Position numbers and translations under genes: made by a program. The notes beneath the pieces are model-generated. The model searched no databases. It was not told the DNA's origin and saw only the letters and a program-made list of their open reading frames with translations. This document shows, in pieces, positions 1 to 12,257 of a stretch of 64,000 nt of DNA; position 1 is the stretch's first letter, and each line of letters begins with the position of its first letter. This DNA is from Colletes latitarsis (lineage: Eukaryota > Arthropoda > Insecta > Hymenoptera > Colletidae). The DNA lies in the NCBI RefSeq assembly GCF_051014445.1, contig NW_027488369.1, positions 16,262,001-16,326,000 on the forward strand. The letters are read 5' to 3'.

Positions 1-761
1 AGTGTGCGAAAGTATGAGTCTGATGAGGGCAAATCCCAGACCTATCCCAGACCTAACATGCGTTATCCTCTAAAATATTTATCATGACCAGGTTTAATTG
101 ATTGTTTCAGTGTGGTCCCACATTACTACGTGATCCAAACCAGAAAAAACCCAGGATCCGTTCAACAAGTATGTGAAGAATGCGAAAGTATGATTCTGAT
201 GAGGGCAAATCCTAGACCTATCCCAGACCTAACATGCGTTATCCTCTAAAATATTGATCCAAACCAGGTTTAATGGACTGTTTCAGTGTGGTACCACACT
301 ACTACGTGATCCAAACCAGAAAAAACCCAGGATCTGTTCAACAAGTATGTGAAAACTGCGAAAGTATGACCCTAATGAGGGCAAATCCCAGGCCTAACCT
401 TGACCTAACATGCGTTATCTTCTAAAATATTGATGGAAACCAGGTTTAATTGTCTGTTTCAATGTTGTTCTCCATTACTACGTGATACAATCCAGAAAAA
501 GCCCAGGATCTAGCCATCAAGTATGAGAAATATGCGAAAGAATGAGCCTGATGAGAGCATATCCAAGACCTAACATAGACCTAACATGAATTATTCTCTA
601 AAATATTGATCAAAACCAGGTTTAATTGACTGTTTCAGTGTGGTACTACATTACTACGTGATCCAAACCAGTAAAAACCCAGGATCTGTTCAACAAGTAT
701 GTGAAGAATGCGAAAGTATGTGTCTGATGAGGGCTAATCCCAGACCTATCCCAGACCTAAC
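1..761 (+). repeat. Long-range duplicate of 62600-63360 (empty-site allele of copy D)
   Basis: Read base by base, this segment is the same as 62600-63360, with a constant offset of 62599 and no difference found. At 761/762 it continues into TTGCGTTATCC, whereas the other copy runs into the poly(T) of retrotransposon copy D at 63361. It is therefore the uninterrupted version of that target. Confidence 0.9.
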
Positions 762-868
762 TTGCGTTATCCTCTAAAATAATGATCGAAACCAGGTTTA
801 ATTGACTGTTTTAGTAGTGGCACCACTTTACTACGTGATCCAAAGCAGAAAAAACCCTCGATCAGGTC

Positions 869-880
869 AACATGCATGTT
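869..880. repeat. 12-bp perfect palindrome typical of S3 monomers
   Basis: AACATGCATGTT is self-complementary. It occurs in S3-type monomers (another example is near 5812) and is lost where the variant reads AACATGTATGTT, as in some monomers near 8.1, 9.7 and 34.4 kb. Its function is unknown. Confidence 0.7.
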
Positions 881-1644
881 AAAACTGCGAAAGTATGACC
901 CTAATGAGGGCAAATCCCAGGCCTAACCCAGACCTAACATGCGTTATCTTCTAAAATATTGAGCGAAACCAGGTTTAATTGACTGTTTCAGTGTCGTACC
1001 ACACTACTACGTGATCCAATCCAGAAATAGCCCAGGATCTAGCCATGAAGTATGAGAAATATGCGAAAGTATGAGCCTGATGAGGGCAAATCCCAGACCT
1101 AACCCAGACCTAACATGCGTTGTCCTCTAAAATATTTATCAAGACCAGGTTTAATCGACTGTTTCAGTGTGGTCCCACATTACTACGTGATCCAAACCAG
1201 AAAAAACCCAGGATCCGTTCAACAAGTATGTGAAGAATGCGAAAGAATGAGTCAGATGCGTGAAAATCCCAGGCCCTAACCTAGACCTAAAATGCGTTAT
1301 CCTAAAAAATATTGATCGAAACCTGGTTTAATCGACTGCTTCAGTGTGGTACCACATTACTACGTGACCCAAACCAGAAAAAACCCAGGATCTCTTCAAC
1401 AAGTATGTGAAAAACGCAAAAGTATGAGCCTGATGAGGGCAAATCCCAGACCTATCCCAGACCTAACTTGCGTTATCCTCTAAAATATTGATCGAAACTT
1501 GGTTTAATCGACTGTTTCAGTGTGGTACCACATTACTATGTGATCCAAACCAGAAAATAACCCAGGATCTGTTCAACGAGTATGTGAAGTGTGCGAAAGT
1601 ATGAGTCTGATGAGGGCAAATCCTAGACCTATCCCAGATCTAAC

Positions 1645-2286
1645 ATGCGTTATCCTCCAAAATATTTATCAAGGCCAGGTTTAATTAAATGTTTCAGTGT
1701 GGTACCACATTACTACGTGAACCAAACCAGAAAAAACCCACGATCCGTTCAACAAGTATGTGAAGAATGCTAAAGTATGAGTCTGATGAGTGAAAATCCC
1801 AGGGCTAACCTAGACCTAACATGTGTTATCCTCTAAAATATTGATCCAAACCAGGTTTAATTGACTGTTTCAGTGTGGTACCACATTGCTACGTGATCCA
1901 AACCAGAAAAAACCCAGGATCAGTTCAACAAGTATGTGAAAAACGCGAAAGTATGAGCCTGATGAGGGCAAATCCGAGACCTAGCCCAGACCTAACATGC
2001 GTTATCCTCTAAAATATTTATCAAGACCAGGTTTAATTGACTGTTTCAGCGTGGTACCACGTTACTACGTGATACAATCCAGAAATAGCACAGGATCTAG
2101 CCATCAAGTATGAGAAATATGCGAAAGAATGAGCCTGATGAGAGCAAATCCCAGACCTAACCTAGACATAACATGAATTATTCTCTAAAATATTGATCGA
2201 AACCAGGTTTAATTGCCTGTTTCAGTGTGGTACCACATTACTACGTGATCCAATCCAGAAATAGCCCAGGATCTAGCCATGAAGTA
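1645..2286 (+). repeat. Block duplicated at 53494-54135
   Basis: About 640 bp spanning more than three monomers of different subtypes in the same order as at 53494-54135, with only about five substitutions noticed. Shared private variants include ACCCACGATCC and AATAGCACAGGATC. It is one of several blocks linking the two ends of the window. Confidence 0.75.
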
Positions 2287-5200
2287 TGAGAAATTTGCGA
2301 AAGTATGAGCCTGACGAGGGCAAATCCTAGACCTAACCCAGACCTAACATGCGTTATCCTCTAAAATATTTATCATGAGCAGGTTTAATTGATTGCTTCT
2401 GTGTGGTCCCACATTACTACGTGATCCAAACCAGAAAATAACCCAGGATCTGTTCAGCGAGTATGTGAAGTGTGCGAAAGTATGAGTCTGATGGGGGCAA
2501 ATCCTAGACCTATCCCATACCTAACATGCGTTATCCTCTAAAATATTTATCAAGACCAGGTTTAATTGTCTGTTTCAGTGTGGTACCACATTGCTACGTG
2601 ATCCAAACCAGAAAAAACCCAGGATCCGTTCAACAAGTATGTGAAGAATGCGAAAGTATGAGTCTGGTGGGGGCAAATCCTAGACCTATCCCATACCTAA
2701 CATGCGTTATCCTCTAAAATATTGATCCAAACCAGGTTTAGTGGACTGTTTCAGTGTGGTACCACTTTACAACGTGATCCAAAGCAGAAAAAACCCTCGA
2801 TCACGTCAACATGTATGATAAAACTGCGAAAGTATGACCCTGATGAGGGCAAATCCCAGACCTATCCCAGACCTAACTTGCGTTATCCTCTAAAATATTG
2901 ATTGAATCCAGGTTTAATTGACTGTTTCAGTGTGGTACCACATTACTACGTGATCCAATCCTGAAATAGCCCAGGATCTAGCAATGAAGTATGAGAAATA
3001 TGCGAAAGTATGAGCCTGACGAGGGCAAATCCTAGACCTAACCCAGACCTGACATGCGTTATCCTCTAAAATATTTATCATGACCAGGTTTAATTGATTG
3101 TTTCAGTGTGGTCCCACATTACTACGTGATCCAAACCAGAAAAAAACCCAGGATCCGTTCAACAAGTATGTGAAGAATGCGAAAGTATGAGTCTGATGAG
3201 GGCAAATCCTAGACCTATCCCAGACCTAACATGCGTTATCCTCTAAAATATTGATCCAAACCAGGTTTAATGGACTATTTCAGTGTGGTACCACACTACT
3301 ACGTGATCCAAACCAGAAAAAACCCAGGATCTGTTCAACAAGTATGTGAAAACTGCGAAAGTATGACCCTAATGAGGGCAAATCCCAGGCCTAACCTTGA
3401 CCTAACATGCGTTACCTTCTAAAATATTGATGGAAACCAGGTTTAATGGTCTGTTTCAATGTTGTTCTTCATTACTACGTGATACAATCCAGAAAAAGCC
3501 CAGGATCTAGCCATCAAGTATGAGAAATATGCGAAAGAATGAGCCTGATGAGAGCAAATCCAAGACCTAACATAGACCTAACATGAATTATTCTCTAAAA
3601 TATTGATCAAAACCAGGTTTAATTGACTGTTTCAGTGTGGTACCACATTCCTACGTGATCCAATCCAGAAATAGCCCAGGATCTAGCCATGAAGTACGAG
3701 AAATATGCGAAAGTATGAGCCTGATGAGGGCAAATCCCAGGCCTAACCTAGACCTAAAATGCGTTATCCTAAAAAATATTGATCGAAACCTGGTTTAATC
3801 GACTGCTTCAGTGTGGTACCACATTACTACGTGACCCAAACCAGAAAAACCCCAGGATCTCTTCAACAAGTATGTGAAAAACGCAAAAGTATGAGCCTGA
3901 TGAGGGCAAATCCCAGACCTATCCCAGACCAAACTTGCGTTATCCTCTAAAATATTGATCGAAACCAGGTTTAATCGACTGTTTCTGTGTGGTCCCACAT
4001 TACTACGTGATCCAAACCAGAAAAAACCCAGGATCCGTTCAACAAGTATGTGAAGAATGCGAAAGTATGAGTCTGATGAGGGCTAATCCCAGACCTATCC
4101 CAGACCTAACTTGCGTTATCCTCTAAAATAATGATCGAAACCAGGTTTAATTGACTGTTTTAGTTGTGCTACCACTTTACTACGTGATCCAAAGCAGAAA
4201 AAACCCTCGATCAGGTCAACATGCATGTTAAAACTGCGAAAGTATGACCCTGATGGGGGCAAATCCTAGACCTATCCCATACCTAACATGCGTTATCCTC
4301 TAAAATATTTATCAAGACCAGGTTTAATTGTCTGTTTCAGTGTGGTACCACATTGCTACGTGATCCAAACCAGAAAAAACCCAGGATCCGTTCAAGAAGT
4401 ATGAGAAGAATGCGAAAGTATGAGTCTGATGAGGGCAAATCCCAGACCTATCCCAGACCTAACATGCGTTATCCTCTAAAATATTTATCATGACCAGGTT
4501 TAATTGATTGTTTCAGTGTGGTCCCACATTACTACGTGATCCAAACCAGAAAAAACCCAGGATCCGTTCAACAAGTATGTGAAGAATGCGAAAGTATGAG
4601 TCTGATGAGGGCAAATCCTAGACCTATCCCAGACCTAACATGCGTTATCCTCTAAAATATTGATCCAAACCAGGTTTAATGGACTGTTTCAGTGTGGTAC
4701 CACACTACCACGTGATCCAAACCAGAAAAAACCCAGGATCTGTTCAACAAGTATGTGAAAACTGCGAAAGTATGACCCTAATGAGGGCAAATCCCAGGCC
4801 TAACCTTGACCTAACATGCGTTATCTTCTAAAATATTGAGCGAAACCACGTTTAATTGACTGTTTCAGTGTGGTACCACATTACTACGTGATCCAATCCA
4901 GAAATAGCCCAGGATCTAGCCATGAAGTATGAGAAATATGCGAAAGTATGACCCTGATGAGGGCAAATCCCAGACCTAACCCAGACCTAACATGCGTTGT
5001 CCTCTAAAATATTTATCAAGACCAGGTTTAATCGACTGTTTCAGTGTGGTCCCACACTACTACGTGATCCAAACCAGAAAAAACCCAGGATCCGTTCAAC
5101 AAGTATGTGAAGAATGCGAAAGAATGAGTCAGATGCGTGAAAATCCCAGGCCTAACCTAGACCTAAAATGCGTTATCCTCTAAAATATTGATCGAAACCA

Positions 5201-7889
5201 GGTTTAATCGACTGTTTCAGTGTGGTCCCACATTACTACGTGATCCAAACCAGAAAAAACCCAGGATCCGTTCAACAAGTATGTGAAGAATGCGAAAGTA
5301 TGAGTCTGATGAGGGCTAATCCCAGACCTATCCCAGACCTAACTTGCGTTATCCTCTAAAATAATGATCGAAACCAGGTTTAATTGACTGTTTTAGTTGT
5401 GCTACCACTTTACTACGTGATCCAAAGCAGAAAAAACCGTCGATCAGGTCAACATGCATGTTAAAACTGCGAAAGTATGACCCTGATGAGGTCAAATCCC
5501 AGACCTATCCCAGACCTGACATGCGTTATCGTCTAAAATATTGTTCCAAACCAGGTTTAATGGATTGTTTCAGTGTGGTACCACCTTACTACGTGAACCA
5601 AACCAGAAAAAACCCAGGATCCGTTCAACAATTATGTGAAGAATGCGAAAGTATGAGTCTGATGAGTGAAAATCCCAGGGCTAACCTAGACCTAACATGC
5701 GTTATCCTCTAAAATATTGATCCAAACCAGGTTTAATTGACTGTTTTAGTTGTGGTACCACTTTACTACGTGATCCAAAGCAGAAAAAACCGTCGATCAG
5801 GTCAACATGCATGTTAAAACTGCGAAAGTATGACCCTGATGAGGTCAAATCCCAGACCTATGCCAGACCTGACATGCGTTATCCTCTAAGATATTGATCC
5901 AAACCAGGTTTAATGGACTGTATCAGTGTGGTACCACTTTACTACGTGATCCAAAGCAGAAAAAACCCTCGATCAGGTCAACATGCATGTTAAAACTGCG
6001 AAAGTATGACCCTGATGAGGTCAAATCCCAGACCTATCCCAGACCTGACATGCGTTATCCTCTAAAATATTGATCCAAACCAGGTTTAATTGACTGTTTC
6101 AGTGTGGTCCCACATTACTACGTGATCCAAACCAGAAAAAACCCAGGATCCGTTCAACAAGTATGTGAAGAATGCGAAAGAGTGAGTCTGATGCGTGAAA
6201 ATCCCAGGCCTAACCTAGACCTAACATGAATTATTCTCTAAAATATTGATCGAAACCTGGTTTAATCTATTGTTTCAGTGTGGTACCACATTACTATTAG
6301 ATCCAAACCAGAAAATAACCCAGGATCTGTTCAACGAGTATGTGAAGTGTGCGAAAGTATGAGTCTGATGAGGTCAAATCCCAGACCTATCCAAGACTTA
6401 ACATGCGTTATCCTCTAAAATATTGATGGAAACCGGGTTTAGTCGACTGATTCAGTGTGGTACCACATTACTACGTGATCCAAACCAGAAAAAACCCAGG
6501 ATCCGTTCAACAAGTATGTGAAGAATGCGAAAGTATGAGTCTGATGAGTGAAAATCCCAGACCTAACCTAGACCTAACATGAATTATTCTCTAAAATATT
6601 GATCGAAACCCGGTTTAATCTATTGTTTCAGTGTGGTACCACATTACTATTAGATCCAAACCAGAAAATAACCCAGGATCTGTTCAACGAGTATGTGAAG
6701 TGTGCGAAAGTATGAGTCTGATGAGGTCAAATCCCAGACCTATCACAGACATAACTTGCGTTATCCTCAAAAATATTGATCGAAACCTGGTTTAATTGAA
6801 TGTTTCAGTGTGGTACCACATTACTACGTGAATCAAACCAGAAAAAACCCAGGATCCGTTCAACAAGTATGTGAAGAATGCGAAAGTATGAGTCTGATGA
6901 GTGAAAATCCCAGGTCAAACCCAGACCTAACATGCGTTATCCTCCAAAATATTGATCCAAACCAGGTTTAATGGACTGTTTCAGTGTGGTACCACTTTAC
7001 TACGTGATCCAAAGCATTTAGAATCCTCGATCAGGTCACCATGCATGTTAAAACTGCGAAAGTATGACCCTGATGAGGGCAAATCCCAGGCCTTACCTAG
7101 ACCTAACATGCGTTGTCCTCTAAAATATTGATGGAAACCAGGTTTAATTGACTGTTTCAGTGTGGTACCACCTTACTACGTGAACCAAACCAGAAAAAAC
7201 CCAGGATCCGTTCAACAAGTATGTGAGGAATGCGAAAGTATGAGTCTGATGAGTGAAAATCCCAGGGCTAACCTAGACCTAACATTCGTTATCCTCTAAA
7301 ATATTGATCCAAACCAGGTTTAATTGACTGTTTTAGTTGTGGTACCACTTTACTACGTGATCCAAAGCAGAAAAAACCCTCGATCAGGTCAACATGCATG
7401 TTAAAACTGCGAAAGTATGACCCTGATGAGGTCAAACCCCAGACCTATCCCAGACCTGACATGCGTTATCCTCTAAAATATTGATCCAAACCAGGTTTAA
7501 TGGACTGTTTCAGTGTGGTACCACTTTACTACGTGATCCCAAGCAGAAAAAACCCTCGATCAGGTCAACATGCATGTTAAAACTGCGAAAGTATGACCCT
7601 GATAAGGTCAAATCCCAGACCTATCCCAGACCTGACATGCGTTATCCTCTAAAATATTGATCCAAACCAGGTTTAATTGACTGTTTCAGTGTGGTCCCAC
7701 ATTATTACGTGATACAATCCAGAAACAGCCCAGGATCTAGCCATGCGGTATGAGAAATATGCGAATGTATGAGCCTGATGAGGACAAATCCTAGACCTAA
7801 CCCAAACCTAACATGCGTTATCCTCCAAAATATTTATCAAGACCAGGTTTAATTGAATGTTTCAGTGTGGTACCACATTACTACGTGAA

Positions 7890-10685
7890 CCAAACCAGAA
7901 AAAACCCAGGATCCGTTCAACAAGTATGTGAAGAATGCGAAAGTATGAGTCTGATGAGTGAAAATCCCAGACATAACTTAGACCTAACAAGCGTTATCCT
8001 CTAAAATATTGATCCAAACCAGGTTTAATGGACTGTTTCAGTGGGGTACCCTTTACTACGTGATCCAAAGCAGAAAAAACACTCGATCAGATCAACATGT
8101 ATGTTAAAACTGCGAAAGTATGACCCTGATGACGGCAAATCCCAGACCAATCCGAGACCTAACTTGCGTTGTCCTCTAAGATATTGATCCAAACCAGGTT
8201 TAATTGACCGTTACAGTGTGGTCCCACATTATTACGTGATCCAAACCAGAAAAAACCCAGGATCTAGCCATCAAGTATGGGAAACATTGCGAAAGAATGA
8301 GCCTGATGATAGCAAATCCCAGACCTAACCTAGACCTAACATGAATTATTCTCTAAAATATTGATCGAAACCAGGTTTAATTGACTGTTTCAGTGTGGTC
8401 CCACATTACTACGTGATCCAAACCAGAAAAAACCCAGGATCCATTCAACAAGTATGTGAAGTGTGCGAAAGTATGAGTCTGATGAGGTCAAATCCCAGAC
8501 CTATCCCAGACCTAACTTGCGTTATCCTCAAAAATATTGATCGAAACCAGGTTAAATTGACTGTTTCAGCGTGGTACCACATTACTACGTGATACAATCC
8601 ATAAACAGCCAAGGATCTAGCCATGAAGTATGAGAAATATGCGAATGTATGAGCCTGATGAGGATAAATCCAAGACCTAACCCAAACCTAACATGCGTTA
8701 TCCTCTAAAATATTTATCAAGACCAGGTGTAATTGAATGTTTCAGTGTGGTACCACATTACTACGTGAATCAAACCAGAAAAAACCCAGGATCCATTCAA
8801 CAAGTATGTGAAGAATGCGAAAGTATGAGTCTGATGAGTGAAAATTTCAGGTCTAACCCAGACCTAACATGCGTTATCCTCCAAAATATTGATCCAAACC
8901 AGGTTTAATGGACTGTTTCAGTGTGGTACCACTTTACTACGTGATCCAAAGCATTAAGAATCCTCGATCAGGTCAACATGCATGTTAAAACTGCGAAAGT
9001 ATGACCCTGATGAGGGCTAATCCCAGGCCTTACCTAGACCTAACATGCGTTGTCCTCTAAAATATTGATGGAAACCAGGTTTAATTGACTGTTTCAGTGT
9101 GGTACCACCTTTCTACGTGAACCAAACCAGAAAAAACCCAGGATCCGTTCAACAAGTATGTGAGGAATGCGAAAGTATGAGTCTGATGAGTGAAAATCCC
9201 AGGGCTAACCTAGACCTAACATGCGTTATCCTCTAAAATATTGATCCAAACCAGGTTTAATTGACTGTTTTAGTTGTGGTACCACTTTACTACGTGATCC
9301 AAAGCAGAAAAAACCCAGGATCCGTTCAACAAGTATGTGAAGAATGCGAAAGTATGAGTCTGATGAGGGCTAATCCCAGACCTATCCCAGACCTAACTTG
9401 CGTTATCCTCTAAAATAGTTATCAAGACCAGGTTTAATTGATTGTTTCGGTGTGGTCCCACATTACTACGTGATCCAAACCAGAAAAAACCCAGGATCCG
9501 TTCAACAAGTATGTGAAGAATGCGAAAGTATGAGTCTGATGAGTGAAAATCCCAGACATAACTTAGACCTAACAAGCGTTATCCTCTAAAATATTGATCC
9601 AAACCAGGTTTAATGGACTGTTTCAGTGGGGTACCCTTTACTACGTGATCCAAAGCAGAAAAAACACTCGATCAGATCAACATGTATGTTAAAACTGCGA
9701 AAGTATGACCCTGATGACGGCAAATCCCAGACCAATCCGAGACCTAACTTGCGTTGTCCTCTAAGATATTGATCCAAACCAGGTTTAATTGACCGTTACA
9801 GTGTGGTCCCACATTATTACGTGATCCAAACCAGAAAAAACCCAGGATCTAGCCATCAAGTATGGGAAACATTGCGAAAGAATGAGCCTGATGATAGCAA
9901 ATCCCAGACCTAACCTAGACCTAACATGAATTATTCTCTAAAATATTGATCGAAACCAGGTTTAATTGACTGTTTCAGTGTGGTCCCACATTACTACGTG
10001 ATCCAAACCAGAAAAAACCCAGGATCCATTCAACAAGTATGTGAAGTGTGCGAAAGTATGAGTCTGATGAGGTCAAATCCCAGACCTATCCCAGACCTAA
10101 CTTGCGTTATCCTCAAAAATATTGATCGAAACCAGGTTAAATTGACTGTTTCAGCGTGGTACCACATTACTACGTGATACAATCCATAAACAGCCAAGGA
10201 TCTAGCCATGAAGTATGAGAAATATGCGAATGTATGAGCCTGATGAGGATAAATCCTAGACCTAACCCAAACCTAACATGCGTTATCCTCTAAAATATTT
10301 ATCAAGACCAGGTGTAATTGAATGTTTCAGTGTGGTACCACATTACTACGTGAATCAAACCAGAAAAAACCCAGGATCCATTCAACAAGTATGTGAAGAA
10401 TGCGAAAGTATGAGTCTGATGAGTGAAAATTTCAGGTCTAACCCAGACCTAACATGCGTTATCCTCTAAAATATTGATCCAAACCAGGTTTAATGGACTG
10501 TTTCAGTGTGGTACCACTTTACTACGTGATCCAAAGTATTAAGAACCCTCGATCAGGTCAACATGTATGTTAAAACTGCGAAAGTATGACCCTGATGAGG
10601 GCAAATCCCAGGCCTCACCTAGACCTAACATGCGTTGTCCTCTAAAATATTGATGGAAACCAGGTTTAATTGACTGTTTCAGTGT
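7890..10685 (+). repeat. Higher-order repeat, 1585-bp period (9 monomers)
   Basis: The segment 7890-9100 recurs at 9475-10685 with an offset of 1585 bp. Shared private variants include CAGTGGGGTACCCTTTAC, GACATAACTTAGACC and the CCAGGTTAAATTG variant. Some monomers also recur at an 11-monomer offset (7014 versus 8951), so several duplication registers are superimposed. Confidence 0.8.
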
Positions 10686-12257
10686 TGTACTTCATTACCA
10701 CGTGATGCGATCCAGAAAAAGCCCAGGATCTAGCCATCAAGTATGAGAAATATGCGAAAGAATGAGCCTGATGAGAGCAAATCCCAGACCTAACCTAGAC
10801 ATAACATGAATTATTCTCTAAAATATTGATCAAAACCAGGTTTAATTGACTGTTTCAGTGTGGTACCACATTACTACGTGATCCAATCCAGAAATAGCCC
10901 AGGATCTAGCCATGAAGTATGAGAAATATGCGAAAGTATGAGCCTGACGAGGGCAAATCCTAGACCTTACCCAGACCTAACATGCGTTATCCTCTAAAAT
11001 ATTTATCATAACCAGGTTTAATTGATTGTTTCGGTGTGGTCCCACATTACTACGTGATCCAAACCAGAAAAAACCCAGGATCCGTTCAACAAGTATGTGA
11101 AGAATGCGAAAGTATGAGTCTGATGAGTGAAAATCCCAGACATAACTTAGACCTAACATGCGTTATCCTCTAAAATATTGATCCAAACCAGGTTTAATGG
11201 AATGTTTCAGTGGGGTACCACTTTACTACGTGATCCAAAGCAGAAAAAAGACTCGATCAGGTCAACATGTATGTTAAAACTGCGAAAGTATGACCCTGAT
11301 GAGGGCAAATCCCAGACCAATCCGAGACCTAACTTGCGTTGTCCTCTAAGATATTGATCCAAACCAGGTTTAATTGACCGTTTCAGTGTGATCCCACATT
11401 ACTACGTGATCCAAACCAGAAAAAACCCAGGATCTAGCCATCAAGTATGAGAAACATTGCGAAAGAATGAGCCTGATGATAGCAAATCCCAGACCTAACC
11501 TAGACCTAACATGAATTATTCTCTAAAATATTGATCGAAACCAGGTTTAATTGACTGTTTCAGTGTGGTCCCACATTACTACGTGATCCAAACCAGAAAA
11601 AACCCAGGATCCATTCAACAAGTATGTGAAGAATGCGAAAGTATGAGTCTGATGAGTGAAAATCCCAGGCCTAACCTAGACCTAACATGAATTATTCTCT
11701 AAAATATTGATCGAAACCTGGTTTAATTGACTGTTTCAGTGTTGCACTTCATTACTACGTGATCCAAACCAGTAAAAACCCAGGATCCGTTCAACAAGTA
11801 TGTGCAGAATGCGAAAGTATGAGTGTGATGTGTGAAAAACCTCGGCCTAACCTAGACCTAACATGCGTTATCCTCAAATATATTGATCGAAACCTGGTTT
11901 AATCGTCTGTTTCAGTGTGGTACCACATTACTATGTGATCCAAACCAGAAAATAACCCAGGATCTGTTCAACGAGTATGTGAAGTGTGCGAAAGTACGAG
12001 TCCGATGAGGGCAAATCCCAGACCTATCCGAGACCTAACATGCATTATCCTCTAAAATATTTATCAAGACCAGGTTTAATTGATTGTTTCAGTGTGGTCC
12101 CACATTACTACATCATACAATCCAGAAACAGCCCAGGATCTAGCCATGAAGTATGAGAAATATGCGAAAGTATGAGCCTGATGAGGGCAAATCCTAGATC
12201 TAACCCAAACCTTACATGCGCTATCCTCTAAAATATTTATCAAGACCAGGTTTAATT

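Noticed and set aside
137..241. Hammerhead ribozyme in the satellite (CTGATGAG and CGAAAC both occur in the monomer)
   Set aside because: Both core boxes are present, but the sequences flanking them cannot form stems I and II, and the spacing is wrong in both possible registers. Satellite hammerheads exist in other animals, so a covariance search would settle it, but what I can read argues against it.
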